Origin: Hysterium pulicare CBS 123377
Taxonomy: Eukaryota; Ascomycota; Dothideomycetes; Hysteriales; Hysteriaceae
Reading direction: 5' to 3'
Assembly (NCBI GenBank): GCA_000467715.1
Contig: AJFK01000639.1
Coordinates: 1-64,000, forward strand
Length of the DNA: 64,000 nucleotides
Part shown: one piece after another, positions 1 to 10,036 of the stretch
Layout of the letters: every line of letters starts with the position of its first letter
Position numbering within the stretch: the first letter of the stretch is position 1
Position numbers and translations under genes: made by a program
Notes under the pieces: model-generated
What the model was told of the DNA's origin: nothing
What the model saw: only the letters and a program-made list of their open reading frames with translations
Database searches by the model: none

Positions 1-1
1 C

Positions 2-1477
2 GACGAGGATGACGAGCAAAGTGACATCTTCAAACACACAGTTGAAGAGAATGGCATTGACGAGGATGACCTTTTCGGCGATGAAGGCGATGATGAAGGG
101 GAAGATGAAGGGCCGTAAGCATTTTCACGATGTCAATCGGGCTGTGGCTTTGACTGACACGTTGACAGGAAAATCCGGAAGCTAGACGACGAAGAGCTCG
201 ATTCTGGAGACGATGAAGGGAGAAATGATAGACTACTTGACGACGGTGAAAGCCCAGTGGAAGTGGAACAACAGCTCAACTATATGGATGCCGACCTTGC
301 AAGACATCCTGTGCCTGAGCCCAGCGACAATGAGGTTGGTGGGAATCTATTCTGAATACTACTTTTGCTAATGGCCTTTCAGCTCTATCTATTTAAAGTC
401 CCCCGCTTCCTCAGCATCGAGGCCTTCGCATGGCAACCCAAGAAATTCCAACCCCCTACTACAGACCATCACTCCAAAGGGGCACCCTCCGAAACCTTCT
501 CCGCTTTCAATACGGCGATGACCACAATTCGGTGGCGTCGCTCACCCTCTGATTCTTCTGAACTCCAGTCCAATGCCCGTATATTGCGGTGGTCCGACGG
601 CTCTCTAACGCTCCAATTCGCCTCCGATCCTATCAATCAGTACGAAATAAACGCAAACGAGCTAGCACCGCCTCAACACAATCCCCGTAAACCCACCCCT
701 ACCGCATTATACTACAAGCAAGGCCGTCCACCAGCAGGCGCCGACAGCCACAAAGAAAGCTATACATATCTAGCTGCGCCGTACGAGACTGCATCAGTAA
801 TGCGCTTCACGAACAAGTTCACCACAGGTCTTTCCGTTGTCGCATCAGCAGACAGCAGAGATGCGGCACTTGAACAGTTACAGAATGCACTCGCAGCCGC
901 GGCATCAAGGGGTCGCGAGGAAGGAGACAACGCCATCTCGTTCATCAAGGTGGACGAAGATCCGGAGGTCAAGAAGATGCAGGCCGAGGCCGCGCATAAA
1001 GAGAAAATGCGACAGCAGCGAACAAGAGAGAAACACGAGCAGCGAGAGCGAGAGCGAGCCAATCGGGTGCTTGGCAGAAGTGGAACGCGAACCGGCATGG
1101 GTCTTTCTGTTGGCGGACTCGAAGACGACGACCTTGGTGGAAAGAGGCCTGGGGTCAAGAAATCCAAACCCAAGACCGGGATCCGTCGTGATTGGAGCGA
1201 TGATGAGGACTACGGCATCAGGGGCCGCACGAGGGAGGATGAGTATGATGAGGAAGATGACTTCATTGCTAGGAGTGACGAGGACGAAGAGGTAGTAGAT
1301 GATGATGAGGATGAGGATGATGGGATTGTTGAATCGCCTAGAGAGAGGGCCAGGGCGCCCCAGAGTCCAAAGAGAAATAGGGGGGCTGATGAGGATGGGG
1401 ATGGGGATGAGGTCGTCGCTAATCCGAGTAGGGCGAAGAGACGAAGGGTGGTCGAGGAGGATGAAGACGAGGAGTAG
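2..1477 (+). CDS. leo1: Paf1-complex subunit Leo1 (5' end missing)
   Basis: Leo1 is a subunit of the nuclear Paf1 complex, which travels with RNA polymerase II and supports histone modification during elongation. The gene enters from the left edge, so its start is not seen. Exons read 2-114, 169-334 and 383-1477, with introns of 54 and 48 bp; the phases agree. The visible order is typical of Leo1: an acidic N-terminal part, then DLARHPVPEPSD followed by ELYLFKVPRFL across the second splice junction, the conserved Leo1 core, a charged coiled-coil-like stretch (KEKMRQQRTREKHEQRERER) and a long Asp/Glu-rich tail ending in VVEEDEDEE. The phrase ARHPVPEPSD plus LYL-VP-FL is diagnostic of the family. 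Seen: frame, introns and motifs. Known: the family role. Confidence 0.93.
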
Positions 1478-1841
1478 ACTTCTTAATTGTTTCCATTCTT
1501 TGTTTCTGGCGGTCTCGGGGACAAATAGGGTTGGGGTGGTTTTAGCATTATACTGGAGTCTGCATATTTCGGATCCTGCTTTACCAGTGGAATAGGAGAT
1601 ATAGTAGTTTGACACTTTAATCGACGAATGATTATCCATGTCCATCGTCGAACTAAACTGACTTCAATCCCACAGATATCAAACTCCTTACATCCTTAGC
1701 TTGGAGCCTTTCATTTTCTAGATGTAGACAACTGTGTGCGCTTGGCTTGATCCACCACAAGTCCCTTCGACCTAGCTCATCTACTTTACTCTTCTTGAAG
1801 CCATTTTTCTTCAGATAACGAAATGGTCAAAACCTCTCTCC
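1478..1841. other. Intergenic, leo1 3' side
   Basis: No gene is visible. The stretch lies between the 3' ends of leo1 (plus strand) and a small minus-strand gene, so both transcript ends should fall here. Confidence 0.6.
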
Positions 1842-2335
1842 TCAAACCCATTTCGGCCTGCACATCAAAATCCAAACCCTCCCCACCACCAAAGGCGCCA
1901 ACTCAGCAATGCATTTCCACACCCCTTTCCTCATGAACACCGAAGCAGCCTGAACCCCATCTCCAGCTTCAGCATCCCGTATCTTCAAACTCTGCTCTCT
2001 TCTATCTACATCTCCATTCAAGTCCCACAACTGCCAAAGCAAATTCCCCATCAAGAGCCCCTCCCGCCCCAAAACAGTCCAATACACGATGTGCCTGCTC
2101 GTAATGGCGGTCGGAGTGCCGCGGGAGGAAAGGAAGAGCGGGATGCTGAATGCTATGGTCTAAAAACCTAGGTTCTGAATTAGAGAGACTAAGGATGGAG
2201 CGTAACGGGGGTTGAGATGGAAGAGAGGATGATGGTTGGGGAGACGAAATAGTTCAGACCGCCGGCGACTTTGAGGGAAGCTTCTATCAGGAAGAGTATT
2301 GGAAGCGGGGAGGAGTGGGATGTTAAGAGTGCCAT
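1842..2335 (-). CDS. Small hydrophobic protein of unknown function
   Basis: Not recognised. A two-exon model is clean on the minus strand: exon 1 is 2335-2207 (43 codons, starting MALLTSHSSP with A at -3 and G at +4 of the ATG), a 47-bp GT-AG intron is 2206-2160, and exon 2 is 2159-1842. It gives 148 residues. Residues about 11-60 are hydrophobic (LPILFLIEASLKVAGGLNYF, then SPTIILSSISTP across the junction and TIAFSIPLFL), suggesting two membrane segments; GLLMGNLLWQLW around residue 80 may be a third. The C-terminal half is soluble-looking and holds CIAELAPLVVG. It lies 314 bp downstream of the hmgA stop on the same strand, so a link to aromatic catabolism is possible but only inferred from position. 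The phase-consistent intron and good start context argue that it is a real gene. Confidence 0.45.
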
Positions 2336-2649
2336 TTTGTGGATTGGGAGTGAGGTGCATGGGAAGGTTGAAGAAAAAAATGAGGTCGGATATAAGAATT
2401 TCGATTCATGTCGATTCCTGGATCCTGCCCTTATCCTTTTTTGGCACAAATGCAGGAGGATATCTGGATCTTCTAGATTTTCACATGCCAAGATTACATG
2501 TAAGGCAATACTATAGTGTTGAGTACTTTTGGATTCTTATTGAATTATGCAAAGGAAACTCGCCCAAGTATAGCAAGAGGAAGTATACTAGGATAAATCA
2601 TCGCGTGACCGACCCACATAAATATCCATAAAGAAGAGACATCCGTCAA
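2336..2649. other. Intergenic between small membrane gene and hmgA
   Basis: No further gene is seen. The interval holds the promoter of the small minus-strand gene and the 3' end of hmgA. Confidence 0.5.
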
Positions 2650-4134
2650 TTACGAAGTCCAGTGAGGTACCTGTGCCTTGTCCCCCAAATCCCCATCCTT
2701 TCCATTAGCCGCAGTCCCATTCTCAATCTTCCCGGGCCTCTTGAAATGCGGTTTCAAAGGCTCCCAACTCTCGGCGTTATAATCTTCCTGCACTTTCTTA
2801 CATTTCTTCAGGCCCCACTCCGTTACTCCGACCATCAAGCAGCTCTCAAACATAAATGCCATACTGCCTTCTCCAACTTTGGCAGGCTTTAGGTCGGCAT
2901 TTGAGGCCTTCTCGTGCGTTGTGGCGTCCGGTCCGTGGGCGCTCATTACATTGTGGAGGGAGGCACCGGCGGGTTGAAAACCGCCCCCTGTTTTGGCGTC
3001 ATATTGACCGTGGATGAGTCCCATGAATTCGGACATTGTGTTTCGGTGATACCATGGCGGTCTAAATGTATCTTCTTGGACTAGCCAACGAGGAGGGAAG
3101 ATCACGAAATCGGCTACAGCTGTACCTGGGCGATCGGACTGGGCGGTCAAGACCGTGTAAATTGAAGGATCGGGATGATCAAATGAGATAGAGCCAATGG
3201 TGTTGAAGCGGCCGAGGTCATATTTATAGGGGTAGTATAGGCCGTGCCATGATACTACGTCGAACGGTGTATGATTTTGCTTGGCCTGGAAGAGGTGGCC
3301 AGCGAATTTGGATAGGAGATGCCATTCTGTATCTGTATCTTCGTCGAAATATGCGACTGGGGCTTGAAAGTCGCGGGCGTTGGCTAGGCAATTCGATCCA
3401 ATAGGTCCCAGTTCAGGGAGTTGGAAGTGTCCTTCGTAAAGTTCGAGAATATAGCCTCGTACAGGGCCTTCAGGGAGTGTAACTCTATATCTGATACCCC
3501 TCGGAATTATGCAGATTTCGTTCGGTCGTACAAGAAGCTTGCCGAGTTCGGTCTGGATGTCCAATACACCGTGTTGTAGAACAATGAGGAAGTCTCCATC
3601 AGACGAGTAGAAGGCTTCATTAGCACCCATATCCTTACCAGCTGCAAAGATGTAGATGCCAATTCCAGCCTTCATTGTTGGATCACCTGCTCCTGCGACC
3701 AAATGGAGGGAATGGACCCAGTCAACTGATTCGTCAAGGTCGAACGGGTCCCATCGGAGCTGGTTAGGTATATGATATATCTTCTCATGTGGTTTGCTTT
3801 CTGGGTTGGTATTGTATGTTGAGGATTCTCGTGGTTCGAAATTACTATGGGATGAGGAGGGGAGGATGCGGTATAGCCATGACTGCTGATTCTCGGATCG
3901 GGGAGCCGTAAAGGCGGTCCCAGAAAGCTTTTCAGCGTAGAGTCCATATGGTGGTTTTTGTGGAGCGTTGGCTCCGATCGGGAGAGCTCCCTCTACAGCT
4001 TCTGACCTGTACACAAAGCAAATGAGCACACGACAACTCTCCATTTAGAAGTGAGCAGATTCATACTCATGGTAAGAGTTGAAGCCATTCTGGTATCGAT
4101 ATTTTTCTTTGGAGGCGAACTGGGTGGAAGGCAT
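2650..4134 (-). CDS. hmgA: Homogentisate 1,2-dioxygenase
   Basis: HmgA is a non-haem Fe(II) enzyme that opens the ring of homogentisate to maleylacetoacetate in phenylalanine, tyrosine and phenylacetate breakdown. Exon 1 (4134-4067) encodes [20 protein letters not shown] and the start of YHESEAVEG; a 60-bp intron (4066-4007) is followed by exon 2 (4006-2650). The product has 474 residues, close to the family norm of about 440-470. Family landmarks are [29 protein letters not shown] and the Fe-ligand set His343, Glu349 (in [10 protein letters not shown]) and His380 (in SAHGPD), matching His335/Glu341/His371 of the human enzyme with one inserted glycine. The cap is a Gly/Asn/Lys-rich tail of little conservation. 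It is transcribed away from fahA across 635 bp, the arrangement known for coregulated tyrosine-catabolism genes in aspergilli. Confidence 0.97.
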
Positions 4135-4769
4135 CGTGTTCGTCACAGTAATCCGGGTTAAAGAACTCAGTGAGGTTTCTTTCAGTCAAGGGTACGAGAC
4201 TCTTTGGTAGGCTCTTCGCGGAGTCTTTGGCAAGGACCTTCTTAAGCAAAGAGGCCAGCGGCTTCTTCGGGTGTAGAGGCGTATAAGGGTCGTCGTATGC
4301 AGTTGAAGCCGTCATGGGCCTTTCCGCCATTCTGGCAATCCTCGGACCGGCTACAGATGGCAGAGGGAGAGGTGCAGGCGGAGTTGAGTCTTGGATGCAG
4401 GGCCGCGGCGGTGATTGGCAGGGGCCACGGAAGCATTCCGCGGTGTTCGCAGTTTGTGATGTCCTCCGCCATCGCAATATTTGAATACACCCTTCACCAG
4501 TATCTACTTGGACTCAGGCACCCTCGGCAAGAGCGGAGTGCTAACCGCTACAGCCCTGCCGAAGCTTACGCTTCAGACAGAACAACCCCGTACTGCTCTA
4601 TTAGTGATTTACGTTCTCTTTCCCACATACCCAAACCCAGGACACTGTACCTGAACATTATCGACATTGACTCCAATTGAAAAACTAAACTGACCCCTTT
4701 GCGCAGAAGGCAAGCGTCTTCTGGGAACAGGAGACTCCGTTTTTGCACGACCCTGATTCATCTTACACA
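4135..4769. promoter_or_regulatory. Shared hmgA/fahA divergent promoter region
   Basis: These 635 bp separate the start codons of hmgA (minus) and fahA (plus), the third and fourth enzymes in the route from tyrosine or phenylacetate if the isomerase is counted between them. A shared control region is inferred from the layout. On the hmgA side, a minus-strand ATG at 4330 in good context (A at -3, G at +4) opens an 87-codon frame that runs past the hmgA start codon and stops at 4067; if it lies in the transcript it would be an overlapping upstream ORF. No specific operator sequence could be assigned. Confidence 0.6.
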
Positions 4770-6363
4770 ATGGCACCTCTCCGTTCCTGGTTTACCATAC
4801 CAAAAGGCTCTCATTTCTCTCTAGCTAATATACCCTTTGGAATTATAAGCACACCATCAACATCCTCTCCACGTGTCGCTGTCGCAATTGGGGATCATGC
4901 TCTCGACCTCGAAGTCTTCGCGGCCCATAATGGCTTTTCCGCTCTCTCAACGATACAACCACACCAAGCCGTCTTCTCACAGCCTACCCTAAATGCGTTT
5001 GCAGCACTTGGCCGACCCATACATGCTGTTGTCCGCAAATATATCCAGAGCGTCTTTGTCGATGAGACACCATATCCTGATATTCTTAAGAATAACATTG
5101 CCCTCCAGAAGGAAGGCCTTTACCCTCTAACAGAAATCCAAACCCATCTACCTTTCAAGATTGGCGACTACACAGACTTCTATGCAGGCTTAAACCATGC
5201 ATACAATGTCGGGGTTCTCTTCCGAGGCCCATCAAATGCCCTGCAGCCCAATTACAAGCATCTTCCCGTGGGCTATCACGGACGAGCGTCCTCTGTTGTT
5301 GTCTCCGGCACACCAATTCGGCGTCCAAACGGACAAATCTTAGAGAATCCAGCAGCTGAAAAGAAGCTACCTACTTTCTCTCAATGCAAAAAGCTGGATG
5401 TCGAACTGGAGTTGGGCGCCTTCGTCTGCAAGGCAAACAAGATGGGGGACCCAGTGCCGATCGCGGAGGCAGAGGAAAGCCTATTTGGCGTTGTATTGCT
5501 GAATGACTGGTCGGCAAGAGATATTCAAGCTTGGGAATACGTTCCATTGGGTAAGTGAAAGACGCACTAGCACATCGTGTCCGAAAGCTCATTTGTACAG
5601 GGCCATTTAATGCGAAGAACTTCGGCACCACAATCAGTGCTTGGGTTGTGCTCGCAGACGCTCTGGAACCTTTCAAAGTGAAGGGGTTAGACAACGATTC
5701 TGAAATCTTGCCATACCTGAAAGAGAAAAACGATGACAACTTCTATGATATCAAACTTCAGGTCGACCTCAAAAGTATGTAAAGTATCTTACAGCAATTA
5801 ATTTCCCCCCACCTTCAATTCAGCTTCAACATAATTGGATTGTTGGGAAAGCTCTCGCAGCAGGAAAATCCTTTCAAATCCTGTCGCAGAACTCAGAGAG
5901 CTCTGCATACGGCAAGAAACTTGATACGGATAGTCATACCGATCACTTTGGCTTTAGAATCTTTCACTCACTCTGGCACACTACATGGAATGAGCAAACA
6001 AATGCTAATTATAGAACAGCAAAATCCGGCAACTCAACCACACTCAGCAAAACCAGCTCCCGAAATTTACTGTGGTCATTTCCACAAATGCTTACGCATC
6101 ACTCCATTACAGGCTGTCCCATGCAAGTTGGAGACTTGCTGGGTTCTGGCACAATAAGCGGAGTGGAGCCATCGGAAAGGGGAAGTCTATTGGAACAGAA
6201 CGAAAATGGCAAAGCTTCCATCAAATTATCGGGTGGTGAGGAAAGAAAATTCCTCGAAGATGGAGATGAGGTTACCGTTACTGGAATTTGTGGCTCTGAT
6301 GAAGATGCCCTTGTAGGCTTTGGAGAATGTGTAGGTAGGATTGAGCCAGCGTTGAAAATGTAG
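4770..6363 (+). CDS. fahA: Fumarylacetoacetase
   Basis: FahA splits fumarylacetoacetate into fumarate and acetoacetate, the last step of homogentisate breakdown. Exons are 4770-5550, 5601-5774 and 6020-6363, giving 432 residues, near the usual 420-430. Landmarks are the N-terminal MAPLRSWFTIPKGSHFSLAN, the active-site region DYTDFYAGLNHAYNVG, the metal- and substrate-site run [41 protein letters not shown], and the C-terminal FPQMLTHHSITGC plus GDLLGSGTISG. Intron 1 is 50 bp. Intron 2 is 245 bp, long for this locus; its end (branch GCTAAT, acceptor at 6019) was chosen because it joins LQVDLKT to KSGNSTTLSKTSSRNLLWSF, as in fungal homologues. About 65 codons of the intron just before that acceptor are open in the exon 3 frame, so alternative acceptors at 5851, 5860 or 5863 would lengthen the protein without breaking it. 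Confidence 0.95.
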
Positions 6364-7160
6364 GTCATGTTCATGCATAACCTACTTTTTACCGACCTGG
6401 GCATGGTGTAGTATCAATTACGAGCAGGTAGCATTTGGCGACGTTGAGGCAAATGTTGCGCAAGGGTAGCATGCAGGGGCCACACGGAACTTCACAATAT
6501 GTAATTATAGCTACACAAACAAATCATACGTAGATAAGGACTAAGGGTCTCCATTTACACATGCCCTGTCATCCATCTTGGCAGAACAACCTCGCTCCCA
6601 AGCTCTCACATCCACTAGAGATGTGGCTGGAAAGAAATTCGACAAATCGTCTCCCAAAATGCCGATCTAAAGCGGTTAGAAGCTTCGATTGTTTCATGCT
6701 TCCCGACGCATCGACTCGACGTACCTAATGTACCTAATGTGCCTGACTGTGGGGAATACGGAATTAGACCGCTTTCCTATGCGCTTCAACGGAGAAGATG
6801 CCTCTGCACCTTCGAATGTGGTCTAGGCCCGGTTCGCCTTTCACTACGGAAGTCGCCCGTTGCATTCGCTCTTCTATTCGATCCCATCGGCGCCATCGGG
6901 TCGTCATCTGCGTAAGACTGCAGGTTGCCTTGACCATCGTTTCTCGACTCCCTTTTAGAGTGGGGTCTGGGGAAATCTGGAGATGATTCGGACTGACTAA
7001 CAACTGCTCGGAAGAGGGGCAAAAACTGAGCCCGTGATGCTTCAGTTTTACTTCTCTGCTTCTGACTATATAGTGCTGAGGGCCTTCACTGCGGTTGCCT
7101 TAACTTCATCCCTTTACCCAACGCGGACGTCCTCCCTTCATTCAACCCTCCAGACTCGAA
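6364..7160. other. Intergenic fahA to CYP504
   Basis: No gene is supported. A short direct repeat of GTACCTAAT lies near 6720-6740. The right end holds the CYP504 promoter. The isomerase gene expected in this pathway is not here. Confidence 0.5.
7065..7073 (+). promoter_or_regulatory. Candidate TATA element of the CYP504 gene
   Basis: ACTATATAG lies about 90 bp upstream of the P450 start codon. A single motif match, so it is only a candidate. Confidence 0.3.
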
Positions 7161-9070
7161 ATGACGGTGCAAATATACGCATTGGCTGCCGTCAGCATCA
7201 TCTACTTTGTAATCAAGTACCTAAACAGTACAGACACCCCAAAGATCAAGAATTTGCCCGAAATTCCCGGGAAGCCATTATTCGGTTCACTTTTAGAACT
7301 TGGTAACAATCATGCCGAAGTGGCGCAGAAGTGGGCAAAGAAATATGGACCAGTCTTCCAGGCCCGTTTAGGGAACAGGGTCAGTCATCATCTCTCCTCG
7401 GGATAATATGGTGAACTCGAACCGCCAACTCTCCCAAAAGATCAAGCTGTCCGGCCAAAATGTCATAATAATTTATGGGATGCTGACGGCGGCTACAGAG
7501 GATTGTGTTCGCCAACACCTTTGACTCCGTCAGACATCTATGGATCACTAATCAGTCTGCTCTGATTTCGCGGCCAACTCTCCACACTTTCCACACGGTT
7601 GTCTCCAGCTCACAAGGCTTTACTATTGGTACCTCACCTTGGGATGAGTCTTGCAAGCAGCGGCGAAAAGCCGCAGCAACCGCGCTCAATAGGCCCGCAG
7701 TCCAGTCATATATGCCATTGATCGACCTCGAATCTAATGTCAGTATTAAAGAGTTATTACATGACAGCAAAGGTGGCCAAATCGACATCGACCCGCGTTC
7801 ATACTTCCAACGTTATGCCCTCAATACGTCTTTGACGCTTTGCTACGGCATTCGCATTGATGGTGACAAAGACGACAAACTTTTACATGAAATCACGGAT
7901 GTAGAGCGAGCCATCTCCAACTTCAGGAGCACGAGCAACAACTGGCAGGACTACGTCCCGTTGATGAGGCTTTGGCCTACTCGTAATAATGAAGCCGTGG
8001 AATTCAGACACCGTCGAGATGTCTATCTCACCCAACTCTTAGATCAGCTGAAAGAAAATATTGCCAGTGGTACTGATAAACCATGCATTGTCGGTAACGT
8101 ACTCAAAGATCCTGAAGCCAAGCTGAACGAAGGTACGGGAAATATCACATGACCAACCATCATTCACTAATTCAATTGATTAGATGAGATCAAATCAATC
8201 TGCCTAACAATGGTGTCCGCCGGCCTAGACACTGTGCCTGGAAACTTGATTATGTGCATTGCTTACCTAGCCTCCAAACAAGGTCAACGCATTCAAGAAC
8301 GAGCTTACCGCGAAATTCTCTCTGCCTACCCTGACAATGATGCGTGGGAACGTTGTCTACACGAAGAGAAAGTACCGTATGTTACCGCCCTGGTTAAGGA
8401 AGTTCTGAGGTATTGGACTGTGATTCCAATCTGCCTCCCAAGAGTATCCATCAAGCCCATCGAATGGCAAGGCGCCGTCATACCAGCAGGCACTACATTT
8501 TACAGTACGTAAAGTCTCGGTACAAAATCTATGTCCCCGTCTTTGTACGTGCCGCTTATAATTTCATTACCCACATCCCACTTCAGTGGCGTCTGAAGAT
8601 CAGAACACTATAAGCGGAAGGATTAAGCGGATTCTGGCAGTATCAAATCCCCTTTTTCGAGCTTCATGCTAACTGTACCCCTACCTTTAGTGAATGCATA
8701 TGCAGCAGATTATGATGATAGCCATTTCAAAGACCCGTATTCCTTCATGCCCGAGAGATACTTGGACGCCTCTGATGGCTCAGGAACACCTCACTATGGC
8801 TATGGGGCTGGAAGTCGCATGTGCGTCGGAAGTCACCTCGCAAACCGGGAGCTTTACACAGCTTTCGTGAGGCTGATCAGTGCTTTCGAACTTCTTCCGC
8901 CAAAAGAGAAGCAAGACATGCCGGTTCTCGATTGTTTAGGTGCAAATGCCATTCCTACGAGCTTGACCATGGAGCCGAAGTACTTTAAGGTTGGATTCAA
9001 GCCTAGAAACAAGAACATGCTGGAGAAATGGATCGCGGCAAGCGATGAGAGGACGGAAGATCTGATTTGA
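7161..9070 (+). CDS. CYP504-family P450 (phenylacetate/3-hydroxyphenylacetate hydroxylase type)
   Basis: This is a haem monooxygenase of the CYP504 type, the group that includes the Aspergillus phenylacetate hydroxylases PhacA and PhacB, whose products lead to homogentisate. Exons are 7161-7379, 7499-8132, 8184-8504 and 8691-9070 (517 residues); all phases agree. It has an N-terminal membrane anchor (residues about 3-20), the proline-rich LPEIPGKPLFG, GNRRIVFANTFDSVR, the I-helix AGLDT at 297-301, the ExxR pair Glu357/Arg360 in KEVLRYW, MPERYLD, and the haem loop YGAGSRMCVG with the thiolate at Cys436. Tyr stands where most P450s have Phe at the head of the loop. RPTLHTFHTVVSSSQGFTIG is a family-specific run. 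The CYP504B (PhacB) subgroup is favoured from memory of its sequence, which is not proof. Its neighbours hmgA and fahA support a homogentisate-producing role. Confidence 0.9.
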
Positions 9071-10036
9071 TGAGTATAAGCGTTACAGAAAGATCATGGC
9101 GCACTCGCCAGTTCTGGCGCAACTCGATTGAAAATTGGTTTATTGATGCATACCAGCATATGTGGAGTCTGAGAAAAGGAAATCGGACTATTTACTGTAC
9201 ACTAAAGAATTGACAGGCATGTATGGAATCTACCATGGCCACATTAGTATTTAAGAGCTCAAGAGCTTAAGAGCTTCTTAAGTTGAGAAATTAAACCCAT
9301 TTCCTACCCATGCAGAATTAGACATCCGTCATAAACTATGGTTCAGGCAAGGCTTCAAAAACAATATTACGTTAAAAGGCCTTTCGCAGAGCCGAAATCA
9401 TGTATGCATACTACTGCGGCATCTTTGAACTGGATTTGAAGGGGAGTGTGTTGCACGTGACGTTATGGGAATGGAGGGATGTATTAGTAAGCCTTCCCCG
9501 TCTTGACGTCGACTTTACACATTCATCCTTCATCTCACATACTGGTCATTTCCTTTTAAAACGATAATCAATCTTGCTCGACTTGGCTATTCATTATCCC
9601 ATTCTCTTCCTTGCAATTCACCCCACCTAACTTCTTTTCTACTCCTCTCTGGCTATTCCTAGGTTTGACATCCAGCGCCTTGACTCACAATTACACGGAT
9701 AACTTCCTTCATCACTCAGACCTTGCGAATATATCTAGGGTACTCCATGTAAGATTCAATCTACGTACCTAGACGAGACATATATATTACCCTATCCTGA
9801 GGAACTCATTCCAGTTACCGACTTTGCTCGACGTAATCAAATAACCAAAGCCCTTTCAAACCAAGATCCGAAGACAAGATATGCAATTAGTGTATACCAC
9901 AAACTAGGGCTCACATCGAAACCTAGACTTTCTCTATCCACTCTTCCTTGTATTCGCACTAGGATATACGATACGCTCAGACAGAAGCAGGTCGGAATGA
10001 GGACCATGAGTCTGAGTTACACCTAAATTAATAATC
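9071..10036. other. Intergenic, promoter of Zn2Cys6 regulator
   Basis: No gene is supported. A short tandem repeat of AAGAGCT(C/T)A, three copies, lies near 9253-9276. Stretches rich in C and T around 9500-9660 suit a fungal promoter or leader of the regulator that starts at 10037. Confidence 0.5.

Noticed and set aside
905-1645. Antisense open frame opposite leo1
   Set aside because: It follows the acidic repeats of leo1 in reverse and has no family resemblance.
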